DNA of 7,488 nt from Sphaerochaetaceae bacterium. GTDB taxonomy: Bacteria > Spirochaetota > Spirochaetia > Sphaerochaetales > Sphaerochaetaceae. The translations under genes were made by a program, and so were the position numbers. The notes under the pieces are model-generated. The model searched no databases. It saw only the letters and a program-made list of their open reading frames with translations, and was not told the DNA's origin. The stretch lies in contig JALNVT010000126.1 in assembly GCA_023231265.1 (NCBI GenBank), positions 1-7,488 on the forward strand. Reading direction: 5' to 3'. Shown here one piece after another: positions 1 through 5,991 of the stretch. Numbering within the stretch: position 1 is the first letter of the stretch; the number at the start of each line of letters is the position of its first letter.

Positions 1-23
1 AATCCAGAAAACAAGAGTGAAAC

Positions 24-47
24 AACTAAATAACTAAATAACTAAAT
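24..47. repeat. Short tandem repeat, 3 x AACTAAAT
   Basis: Three perfect consecutive copies of the octamer AACTAAAT. It is short and AT-rich, so replication slippage is enough to explain it. No function is inferred. Confidence 0.75.
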
Positions 48-286
48 AAACATTATCTTGCACTACTAAATGCAACTATATCTTTTGCAATATTTACTGC
101 AACTAATTAACCTATAAAAAAAGCAGAGGGGGGGGTGCATTTAATAATTCAAGTGATTTGAGAATACTGAATCAAAATAAAAAATAAATAAATCTTTTCA
201 TTATCCAAAGTCTATGCAATAATTAGTTTAAAGGACAGTTATTTCCCTAAATTTTGTTTTGATACGATGCAATATTGTCCCCCTAA

Positions 287-302
287 CATACAGAAATGTA
301 TG
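287..302. other. Small hairpin with GNRA-type loop
   Basis: CATACA and TGTATG form a perfect 6-bp stem closed by GAAA, a stable GNRA tetraloop if transcribed in the + direction. It sits just left of the larger terminator hairpin. It is short enough to be chance, and no adjacent T-run makes it a terminator. Confidence 0.35.
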
Positions 303-314
303 ATTAAATAAATT

Positions 315-338
315 ATACGCCATCTTCTGATGGCGTAT
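315..338 (-). terminator. Hairpin terminator of the nuclease-helicase gene
   Basis: A perfect 10-bp inverted repeat (ATACGCCATC / GATGGCGTAT) with a 4-nt loop starts 10 bp past the helicase stop codon. In the minus direction the stem is followed by the T-rich AATTTATTTAAT, an imperfect U-tract. In the plus direction it is followed by TTTACTTC, so it may also stop transcription arriving from the left. Confidence 0.75.
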
Positions 339-348
339 TTACTTCACA

Positions 349-2208
349 TCATATCGATCTCTTGAAATATTCTGAAAGATTCTTATCTGTGCAATATATG
401 TAACATCCCTTCATTCCTCGTGTCATCAGAGTCCGGTAGGTGTTTCTTATTATCTCATCACATTTTTTTAGAGCCGCCTTATTACCTTTTCTTGCGTCTG
501 TCTTGATTCCGTTCAATGATTTATCTGATTTAGCACGCTTTGTAAAATCAGTTATAACCTCACCATCTTTTTCTCTTAAATCATCCCCAATGATGACACC
601 AACATAGTTGAATTCAAGCCCCTGTGTTGTGTGAATGCAGCCAACTTGCTCTATTGAATTCTTATCAATTGCAAAGGGGGTTTTAGAATTCAAATTCCAT
701 TGCATATGAAAGTCATCAATGTTTATATCATATTCACTCTCATTCTTTTTAGAGATCCACTCCCAGCAGTATCCTGCTACCAATCTTGATCTGTTGTCTA
801 TTTCATTCTTCTCATATATTGCAGCTCTCATCTCATTCAAATCATCAAACACTTTGAAGTCATAAGGAATGTCTTTCAAGCTGAAATTTGCAGTCTCACT
901 TATCTGAAGGGTGTTGTCTATCCAAGAGAGATAACCATCACTGCCACCACATCTGAATTGACTCAACAGCTCAACTTCTTTTACTAAAGCTCCCTCTTTT
1001 TTGGCCCATTTTTTTATCTCAGCCACAGAACCTGCATCACTTGCAGTAACAGATTGCTTCTCATCTATAAAGAACACAGAGGTCTTTGCACTGTGAATTA
1101 TCTCTTTTGTTTGATTCTCACCTTTGTTTTTGAACATACCAGATCTCTCATTCAATCGATGAGCTTCATCACATATCAAAAACCCATATGCATTGTTTGG
1201 TGTCGCAGTGAAGCTACCAGAACCAAGAAACAGCCCTTTTATGTACCCACTTTTGAAGTTGCTTCCAATCAGCTTTTTATAAAAGACCTCTCTAGGAGCT
1301 GCATTCTTTGTTACATATGAAGAGTAGATGTTTTCCTTTATTGATTGAACAAGAAGATTTATTCCGATTACAGATTTGCCAGTTCCAGGTCCACCTTTGA
1401 CTATTACAACCCGCTTTCTATCATCTTCATTTGAAAGACGTACGTCATGCATTATTGTTTCAAAAATTACCTGCTGATCATCTATGAGAATGAACTCTCT
1501 GTTGTTCATCATCATTGAAAGAAGACAATCCTGAAGGGATTTAGATGGTCTCAAAACACTCTCATCGATATTTTTTACAGTGACAAGTTTGTCGCCATAT
1601 TTTATATGCTCTTTAATATAATCAGTGAGTTTGATCTCATCAGTCATTGTGAAGACAGGTGCTCTTTCTATGAAGTAATCAAACTTCTTATCAAGAATTG
1701 CATCATCATCTGAGACCACTCTGTAATTATGAAGATAGGCACAGGGCTGCAATTTTATGTTCTTTTTTTGAATGTTCAGATTGTTGTTTTTTAGAAGCTG
1801 AGTATATGACCACACCTGATATGAGGGATGAGTTGTTGCTCTCTTTCTTCCTCCAAGATATGTACTCACACAATTCTCGCCCTCTATTCTTTCAGCACTG
1901 TCCCATTGTTTCAATTCAATGAAAACTGCTTCCATTTTTTTATCATCATCATATCCAGATATGATGAAGTCGACTCTTTTAGAGGTTGTTGGAATGTTAT
2001 ATTCAATTGCAATACCGGCATCAGAGGGGATATCACAGTCATCAAGCACAGACCTCATTCGACTCAAAGAATTCATCCATGATCTGGTCTCACTCAGACC
2101 TGTATGTCTATTCATCTTTTTTATCAGACCATCAGATATCTTTTCTACATAAACACCTGTTCTGACATCGTCGATAAAACCTTCCTTCGTATTGTTATAT
2201 ATAATCAT
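349..2208 (-). CDS. PD-(D/E)XK-like nuclease fused to DUF2075 superfamily 1 helicase (candidate phage-defence enzyme)
   Basis: A 619-aa protein, probably a cytoplasmic DNA/RNA-processing nuclease-helicase. Residues about 60-135 carry a PD-(D/E)XK-like pattern: E69, D80 (KRVDFII), E98-x-K100 (FIELKQW) and Q131. The motor follows: Walker A GGPGTGKS at 272-279, Walker B with CDEAH at 346-350, motif III FFIDEKQ at 379-385, QFR at 417-419, HTTQGLEF at 526-533, and the motif VI arginine in LMTRGMKG (R597). This order matches DUF2075/Schlafen-type helicases. The start at 2206-2208 is chosen because AGAGGA lies 6 nt upstream. An upstream in-frame ATG at 2301 would add 31 hydrophobic residues and overlaps the promoter region. 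No signal peptide or membrane segment is seen. The gene is monocistronic, divergent from the HD-domain gene, and followed by its own terminator. A role in phage defence is inferred from domain architecture and solitary placement; repair or RNA processing are alternatives. Confidence 0.85.
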   Translation of the reverse strand: MIIYNNTKEGFIDDVRTGVYVEKISDGLIKKMNRHTGLSETRSWMNSLSRMRSVLDDCDIPSDAGIAIEYNIPTTSKRVDFIISGYDDDKKMEAVFIELKQWDSAERIEGENCVSTYLGGRKRATTHPSYQVWSYTQLLKNNNLNIQKKNIKLQPCAYLHNYRVVSDDDAILDKKFDYFIERAPVFTMTDEIKLTDYIKEHIKYGDKLVTVKNIDESVLRPSKSLQDCLLSMMMNNREFILIDDQQVIFETIMHDVRLSNEDDRKRVVIVKGGPGTGKSVIGINLLVQSIKENIYSSYVTKNAAPREVFYKKLIGSNFKSGYIKGLFLGSGSFTATPNNAYGFLICDEAHRLNERSGMFKNKGENQTKEIIHSAKTSVFFIDEKQSVTASDAGSVAEIKKWAKKEGALVKEVELLSQFRCGGSDGYLSWIDNTLQISETANFSLKDIPYDFKVFDDLNEMRAAIYEKNEIDNRSRLVAGYCWEWISKKNESEYDINIDDFHMQWNLNSKTPFAIDKNSIEQVGCIHTTQGLEFNYVGVIIGDDLREKDGEVITDFTKRAKSDKSLNGIKTDARKGNKAALKKCDEIIRNTYRTLMTRGMKGCYIYCTDKNLSEYFKRSI

Positions 2209-2214
2209 AAAGAA

Positions 2215-2220
2215 TCCTCT
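2215..2220 (-). promoter_or_regulatory. Ribosome binding site deciding the nuclease-helicase start
   Basis: AGAGGA on the minus strand lies 6 nt before the ATG at 2206-2208. The ATG at 2299-2301 has no comparable Shine-Dalgarno sequence, which supports the shorter 619-residue protein. Confidence 0.7.
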
Positions 2221-2255
2221 TGTTGATATGCATTGAATTACAACCCTTACAGAAT

Positions 2256-2284
2256 AGTATACATAGATCTCAATGAAAAGAGAA
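2256..2284 (-). promoter_or_regulatory. Weak candidate promoter of the nuclease-helicase
   Basis: A good -10 box TATACT (minus strand, 2256-2261) lies about 50 bp upstream of the chosen start. The hexamer 17 bp further upstream is only TTCTCT, a poor -35. The assignment rests on the -10 box and its position alone. Confidence 0.3.
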
Positions 2285-2303
2285 AACTCAATAAATATCA
2301 TTA

Positions 2304-2323
2304 ATTACATTGTTAAATGTAAT
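2304..2323. promoter_or_regulatory. Operator-like perfect inverted repeat between helicase and HD-domain genes
   Basis: ATTACATTGTTAAATGTAAT is a perfect 8-bp inverted repeat with a 4-bp centre, the size and symmetry of a Crp/Fnr-type site. It lies between two divergent genes and overlaps the inferred -35 of the HD-domain gene, a repressing position. Its core TACATTGTTAAATGTA differs from the palindrome in front of hcp (TACAATGTTACAATGTA) by one substitution and one missing base, so the Crp/Fnr regulator encoded at 2930-3631 is a candidate ligand. Confidence 0.5.
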
Positions 2324-2338
2324 AAGTACTGCTAGACT
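2310..2338 (+). promoter_or_regulatory. Candidate promoter of the HD-domain gene
   Basis: TTGTTA (2310-2315), a 17-bp spacer and TAGACT (2333-2338) match sigma-70/SigA boxes moderately and place the start of transcription about 10 bp before the coding region. The -35 lies inside the inverted repeat at 2304-2323. Confidence 0.4.
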
Positions 2339-2355
2339 TAAGAAAAAAGATTGAT

Positions 2356-2865
2356 ATGGAGATATTATATTTTATGAAAAAAACAGACATAATACGTGAT
2401 AAAATGCTTGAATACTATGCTTCAGATCCTATGAGAATCCAACATTTTATAAAAGTTGAATCATTTGCATCCATAATTGCAGAGAGAGAGAAAGTTGACG
2501 AAGAGACAGCAACAGTGATATCCATCCTTGGTTACGTTCATGATATTGGAATAAAGATAGCTGAAGAAAAATATGGTAGGAGCACTGGAAAACTGCAAGA
2601 GGAACTTGGAGAGATTCCTGCAAAAGATATGGTCCTTTCCTGTGGTTTTGCAAAAGAAATAGCAGATAGAGTGAGCTATGTAACATCTCATCATCACACA
2701 TACACAATGATTGATAACATGGAATATCAGGTTCTTGTTGAAGCAGATTTCCTGGTAAATATTTTTGAAGATGAAATGGACAGAGCTAAGGCCATAAGTA
2801 TAAGAGATAAAATCTTCAAAACAAAAAGTGGTACAGAACTCATAAATCAGATGTACGGGATCTAG
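2356..2865 (+). CDS. HDIG-type HD-domain phosphohydrolase
   Basis: A 169-aa soluble protein of the HD metal-dependent phosphohydrolase superfamily. The metal ligands appear in the expected order: H30 (QHFIKV), the H62-D63 doublet within HDIG (YVHDIG), a histidine cluster H112-H114 (SHHHTY) and D131 (EADFL). The domain fills nearly the whole protein, so no sensor or effector domain is attached. The physiological substrate (nucleotide, alarmone or other phosphoester) cannot be read from the sequence. The start is uncertain. ATG 2356 has only a weak purine-rich stretch upstream; ATG 2374 has GGAG 12 nt upstream, a long spacing, and would remove six residues. The gene is monocistronic, divergent from the nuclease-helicase and convergent with the Crp/Fnr gene, with a shared terminator. 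An hcp-like operator at its promoter suggests, by inference, shared control with hcp. Confidence 0.85.
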   Translation: MEILYFMKKTDIIRDKMLEYYASDPMRIQHFIKVESFASIIAEREKVDEETATVISILGYVHDIGIKIAEEKYGRSTGKLQEELGEIPAKDMVLSCGFAKEIADRVSYVTSHHHTYTMIDNMEYQVLVEADFLVNIFEDEMDRAKAISIRDKIFKTKSGTELINQMYGI

Positions 2866-2876
2866 GGATAAAAAAA

Positions 2877-2918
2877 GCTTCATGACAAGTTATAAGACCT
2901 CCATGAAGCATATTTTTT
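2877..2918. terminator. Bidirectional terminator between HD-domain and Crp/Fnr genes
   Basis: GCTTCATG (2877-2884) pairs perfectly with CATGAAGC (2902-2909) across a 17-nt loop. The hairpin is followed by TATTTTTTATTT in the plus direction. It is preceded by AAAAAA (2871-2876), which becomes a U-run in the minus direction. It therefore serves both convergent genes. Confidence 0.8.
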
Positions 2919-2929
2919 ATTTATCTAGA

Positions 2930-3631
2930 TCAATACATTGTTTGAAAATTATGCAGAAGGAAATTTTCAATTCTTCCCAATTGCTGCTCATTTATACTTA
3001 ATTTATTGCCATCATAATCTATCAACTGATCATCTCTAAGCATTTCAAGATATGACTGCAAGTTCTTGTTGTCCATATTTAGTTTGTGAGCAAAAGACTC
3101 CTCTATAACTATAGAGGTGAAACCGTTATCCAATATTTCCTCACGATAGTACAAGGATAGATGCCTCATTATTAAATTCTTACCATGAGGTTTTGAAGAA
3201 GGATCTACTTCATTCAATGTATGATACATATCTCTTGTGAAATTCTCAAATACCAATTTATATGTTTCAAAATCACTTTCAATCCAATTTTTAAAACTTA
3301 TGGCATCCACAATTATTACAAGACATTCATCACCTGTTCTGACAGTGGCATTAGCAACATGACCACCACTTAGAACTTCAAGGATACCTGCAAAACAAGG
3401 TGCCTTGTTTGAAAGATAAGAATATCTGTTAGATTTATCGTCATCTTTAAACACATCAAATTTTCCGGCCACTAGAATATATACAGAATCAACAATCTCT
3501 CCCTTCTTGATAATTGTATAATCTACAGGGAACTTTTTTAAGATCTGTTTCTCTTTTATTTCTCTTGGACAATTATTGTAAAGTTTCTTCAACATCTTGT
3601 CTTTTGAAACCAACATTTCAATATTTTCCAT
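2930..3631 (-). CDS. Crp/Fnr-family transcriptional regulator, probable HcpR-like control of hcp
   Basis: A 233-aa regulator with standard Crp/Fnr layout. Residues about 25-115 form a cyclic-nucleotide-type beta-barrel (IKKGEIVDSVYILVAGKFDVF near 41-61). Residues about 118-140 form a dimerisation helix, and 176-214 a winged helix-turn-helix (IEESFAHKLNMDNKNLQSYL). It has three cysteines (C21, C79, C103), but these do not form the N-terminal cysteine cluster of oxygen-sensing Fnr, so the signal is unknown; haem or redox sensing as in some HcpR proteins is possible. The ATG at 3629-3631 is chosen because AAGGAGG lies 11 nt upstream and an in-frame TGA sits two codons before it. The gene is divergent from hcp across 474 bp. 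Crp/Fnr regulators next to hcp are commonly HcpR, which controls hcp under nitrosative stress. This functional link is inference from context. Confidence 0.82.
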   Translation of the reverse strand: MENIEMLVSKDKMLKKLYNNCPREIKEKQILKKFPVDYTIIKKGEIVDSVYILVAGKFDVFKDDDKSNRYSYLSNKAPCFAGILEVLSGGHVANATVRTGDECLVIIVDAISFKNWIESDFETYKLVFENFTRDMYHTLNEVDPSSKPHGKNLIMRHLSLYYREEILDNGFTSIVIEESFAHKLNMDNKNLQSYLEMLRDDQLIDYDGNKLSINEQQLGRIENFLLHNFQTMY

Positions 3632-3659
3632 ATATCAACAATCCTCCTTGTACACAAAT

Positions 3660-3687
3660 AGGATACACCTACAGAACAATTTAGCAA
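3660..3687 (-). promoter_or_regulatory. Candidate promoter of the Crp/Fnr gene
   Basis: On the minus strand, TTGCTA (3682-3687), a 16-bp spacer and TATCCT (3660-3665) resemble SigA boxes, close upstream of the strong Shine-Dalgarno sequence. The moderate match makes the assignment tentative. Confidence 0.4.
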
Positions 3688-3994
3688 AGTAAAACACACC
3701 ACAAAAACATTAAAAATCACATTGTTTTATGACTTATATCTCAAATAAAAAAAATTTCAGTAGTTTTTTATGAACTAATCATTTTTAAATCAGCCATTTA
3801 ACAAATAATATTGTGATTTATTGTATGATAATACTTTATTTTCCAAGTTAAAGCAAAAATAACTACACATAATATAACCAAATCAACTTTCCATTCATTT
3901 ATTAGTTATATTTTTCAACTTAAATTTATTCACATTTTACTGCCTATTTTATACGTTTTAGGGCTTCAGTAATCAATTGCTAAGTGTAAAAAAT

Positions 3995-4010
3995 AAAAAA
4001 TATATTTTTT
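3995..4010. promoter_or_regulatory. A/T palindrome upstream of the hcp -35 (possible UP element)
   Basis: Six A, TATA and six T form a perfect 16-bp A/T palindrome ending 12 bp before the inferred hcp -35. A- and T-tracts here fit an UP element contacted by the RNA polymerase alpha subunit, or intrinsic bending. Function is inferred from position only. Confidence 0.35.
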
Positions 4011-4022
4011 TATTGTGTTTGG

Positions 4023-4050
4023 TTGCAAATAACACATAAATAATCATAAT
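4023..4050 (+). promoter_or_regulatory. Candidate SigA promoter of hcp-ferredoxin
   Basis: TTGCAA (4023-4028), a 16-bp spacer and CATAAT (4045-4050, one mismatch to TATAAT) form the best promoter in the region. They predict a leader of about 50 nt before the hcp ATG. The operator-like palindrome at 4048-4068 begins inside this -10 box. Confidence 0.55.
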
Positions 4051-4068
4051 ACAATGTTACAATGTATT
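4048..4068. promoter_or_regulatory. Operator-like palindrome over the hcp -10 / start site
   Basis: A 21-bp near-perfect palindrome centred on 4058. Apart from the centre, only one base pair (positions 7 and 15) breaks the symmetry. Its core, TACAATGTTACAATGTA, is also two tandem copies of TACAATGT. Overlap with the -10 and transcription start region suggests a repressor site. The divergent Crp/Fnr protein is the obvious candidate. If that protein instead activates, transcription would have to start from a later point too close to the Shine-Dalgarno sequence. Confidence 0.55.
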
Positions 4069-4105
4069 CATAAATTAAAAAGAATTTAAACAGTTAGGAG
4101 TTAAA

Positions 4106-5755
4106 ATGGACACAAAAATGTTTTGTTATCAATGTCAGGAAACAGCTAAATGTACAGGATGTACTATCAAAGGTATGTGCGGAAAAGAAGCTGATACAGC
4201 AGGCTTACAGGATTTATTAATCTATGCAACTAAAGGATTATCTGTAATTACAACTCGTTTAAGAGGCGAAGGTGAGACAATTGCAAAATCTGTTGACCAC
4301 TTAGTTTCTATTAACCTATTTACAACAATTACAAATGCAAACTTCGACAATGATGTTTTTGAAGCTAGAATTAGAGAAACTCTAGAAATCAGAGACGCTC
4401 TAGCATCTAAGTTGACTTCTACAGTAGGTCTTCCAGATGCAGCAACATTCATGGTTAAAACATCAGAAGAAATGGCAGCAAAAGCAAATTCAGATGAAGT
4501 TGGCGTTTTAGCAACTAAAGATGAAGATATAAGATCTCTTAGAGAATTGATCACTTACGGACTTAAAGGTATGGCAGCTTATGTTAAACATGCTAATGCT
4601 TTAGGTTTTGAAGATGAAAGTGTTGATATTTTCATGCAAGAAACAATGTCAAAATTATTGAATGATGTTTTGACAGTTGATGATCTTGTAGCATTGACAT
4701 TAGAAACTGGTAAGTTTGGTGTTAATGGTATGGCTCTATTAGATACAGCAAATACAAAATCTTACGGTAACCCAGAAATTACTAAAGTTAATATCGGTGT
4801 TGGTAAAAGACCTGGTATCCTAGTTTCAGGTCACGATTTAAGTGATATGGAAGAATTGTTGAAACAGACTCAAGGTACTGGTGTTGATGTATACACTCAC
4901 GGTGAAATGCTTCCAGCTCACTACTATCCTGAATTGAAGAAATATGACAATCTTTATGGTAACTATGGTAATGCATGGTGGAAACAGAAAGAAGAATTTG
5001 AAAAGTTCAACGGCCCTATCTTGATGACAACCAACTGTATCGTACCACCAAAGGGTTCATATATTGGTAAGATCTATACAACTGGTGCAGCAGGATTCCC
5101 TGGTGTAAAACATATTCCAGGTTCAAACGGTGGAGAGAAAGATTTCTCAGAAATGATCAATCAAGCAAAGACATGTGCAGCTCCTACAGAATTAGAAACT
5201 GGTGAGATTGTTGGTGGATTCGCTCATGATCAGGTATTCAAATTGGCTGATACTGTAGTTGATGCAGTTAAATCTGGTGCAATTTCAAGATTCTTTGTAA
5301 TGGCTGGTTGTGACGGCAGACAGAAATCTAGAAGTTACTACACAGAATTTGCTAAAGCTCTTCCTCAAGATGCAATCATCTTAACAGCTGGTTGTGCTAA
5401 ATACAGATACAACAAATTAAACTTAGGTGATATCGGTGGTATTCCAAGAGTTTTAGATGCTGGTCAGTGTAATGATTCATATTCATTAGCATTAATCGCA
5501 TTGAAGTTAAAAGAAGTATTTGGTCTTGATGATGTAAACGAATTACCAATCACTTACAACATTGCATGGTACGAACAGAAAGCTGTTATTGTTCTTCTAG
5601 CTCTTCTTTACTTAGGAGTAAAGGACATTCACCTAGGACCAACACTACCTGCATTCTTATCACCAAACGTAGCTAACGTTCTTATTGAGAACTTTGGTAT
5701 TGCTGGAATCGGTGATGTACAAGATGATATTGATTTGTTCTACAAAGCAAAATAA
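4106..5755 (+). CDS. hcp: Hybrid-cluster protein Hcp, class I (NO / hydroxylamine reductase)
   Basis: A 549-aa cytoplasmic iron-sulfur-oxygen enzyme, full length for class I Hcp. The N-terminus has C7-x2-C10-x8-C19-x5-C25, the class I pattern binding a [4Fe-4S] cluster. The hybrid-cluster ligands are all present at the spacing known from Desulfovibrio Hcp: H243 (SGHDL), E267 (THGEMLP), C311 (TTNCIVP), C402 (AGCDGR), C430 (TAGCAKY), C455 (AGQCND) and E490 (WYEQK). An extra cysteine, C16, lies inside the first motif. The family reduces hydroxylamine in vitro; in E. coli Hcp acts as a high-affinity NO reductase, so the role is protection from nitrosative stress. The ATG at 4106 follows AGGAG with 5-nt spacing. 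It is the first gene of a two-gene operon with the ferredoxin and lies divergent from a Crp/Fnr regulator. An operator-like palindrome overlaps its inferred promoter. Confidence 0.97.
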   Translation: MDTKMFCYQCQETAKCTGCTIKGMCGKEADTAGLQDLLIYATKGLSVITTRLRGEGETIAKSVDHLVSINLFTTITNANFDNDVFEARIRETLEIRDALASKLTSTVGLPDAATFMVKTSEEMAAKANSDEVGVLATKDEDIRSLRELITYGLKGMAAYVKHANALGFEDESVDIFMQETMSKLLNDVLTVDDLVALTLETGKFGVNGMALLDTANTKSYGNPEITKVNIGVGKRPGILVSGHDLSDMEELLKQTQGTGVDVYTHGEMLPAHYYPELKKYDNLYGNYGNAWWKQKEEFEKFNGPILMTTNCIVPPKGSYIGKIYTTGAAGFPGVKHIPGSNGGEKDFSEMINQAKTCAAPTELETGEIVGGFAHDQVFKLADTVVDAVKSGAISRFFVMAGCDGRQKSRSYYTEFAKALPQDAIILTAGCAKYRYNKLNLGDIGGIPRVLDAGQCNDSYSLALIALKLKEVFGLDDVNELPITYNIAWYEQKAVIVLLALLYLGVKDIHLGPTLPAFLSPNVANVLIENFGIAGIGDVQDDIDLFYKAK

Positions 5756-5780
5756 TTAAAATATAATACGGAGGTAGTAT

Positions 5781-5969
5781 ATGAAAGCAATAATTAATGA
5801 CGGTTGTATTGGATGCACAATGTGTACTTCAACATGTGAAGAAGTTTTTCGCATGAACGAAGATGAAAATGTAGCTGAAGTTTATGGTGCTGTTACAGCA
5901 GATAATATTGATGATGCTCGTGAAGCTGAAGAAAATTGTCCTGTTGGTGTGATCGTAATCGAAGACTAA
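5781..5969 (+). CDS. Small single-cluster [4Fe-4S] ferredoxin, likely electron donor to Hcp
   Basis: A 62-aa acidic ferredoxin. C9-x2-C12-x2-C15 and the distant C53-Pro supply the four ligands of one [4Fe-4S] cluster. C19 sits where a second cluster's ligand would be, but the other three ligands of that cluster are absent, as in the monocluster ferredoxins related to 2[4Fe-4S] clostridial types. A strong GGAGGT lies 5 nt before the ATG. The gene is 25 bp downstream of hcp with no terminator between and is followed by the hairpin at 6067-6091, so the two are very likely cotranscribed. No hcr-type NADH oxidoreductase is visible. Electron delivery to Hcp by this ferredoxin is an inference from operon context. 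Confidence 0.93.
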   Translation: MKAIINDGCIGCTMCTSTCEEVFRMNEDENVAEVYGAVTADNIDDAREAEENCPVGVIVIED

Positions 5970-5991
5970 TCTCTTCCTCCATGATATATCT

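Larger units (their letters stand above)
1..314. other. Non-coding AT-rich stretch
   Basis: I see no convincing gene here on either strand. The stretch holds three tandem copies of AACTAAAT (24-47), a run of eight G (128-135) that stands out in AT-rich surroundings, and a small hairpin with a GAAA loop (287-302). It lies downstream of the nuclease-helicase gene and probably contains the upstream region of whatever lies left of the window. Confidence 0.6.
3632..4105. other. Divergent promoter region between Crp/Fnr gene and hcp
   Basis: This is 474 bp of very AT-rich DNA with no convincing gene. It contains a promoter for each divergent gene, the operator-like palindrome over the hcp -10, an A/T tract of UP-element type, and a 6-bp inverted repeat with an 11-bp loop (TGTGTT 4014-4019, AACACA 4031-4036). 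The middle part, roughly 3730-3980, shows isolated ATTGT/ACAAT half-site-like words but no strong palindrome. Its length exceeds what two simple promoters need. Confidence 0.6.

Noticed and set aside
24..47. AACTAAAT repeats as the start of a CRISPR array or replication iterons
   Set aside because: The units are 8 bp with no spacers, only three copies, and no cas or rep gene is visible.
1054..2152. Several plus-strand open frames of 74-88 codons
   Set aside because: All are antisense to the nuclease-helicase, overlap each other and have no recognisable domains.
2461..2883. Minus-strand open frame of 140 codons
   Set aside because: It is antisense to the HD-domain gene, runs through the terminator hairpin, and its translation is low-complexity. 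The HD frame carries clear catalytic motifs.
4222..4554. Minus-strand open frame of 110 codons
   Set aside because: It lies wholly inside hcp, whose protein is fully recognisable in the opposite frame. It has no ribosome binding site or recognisable domain.
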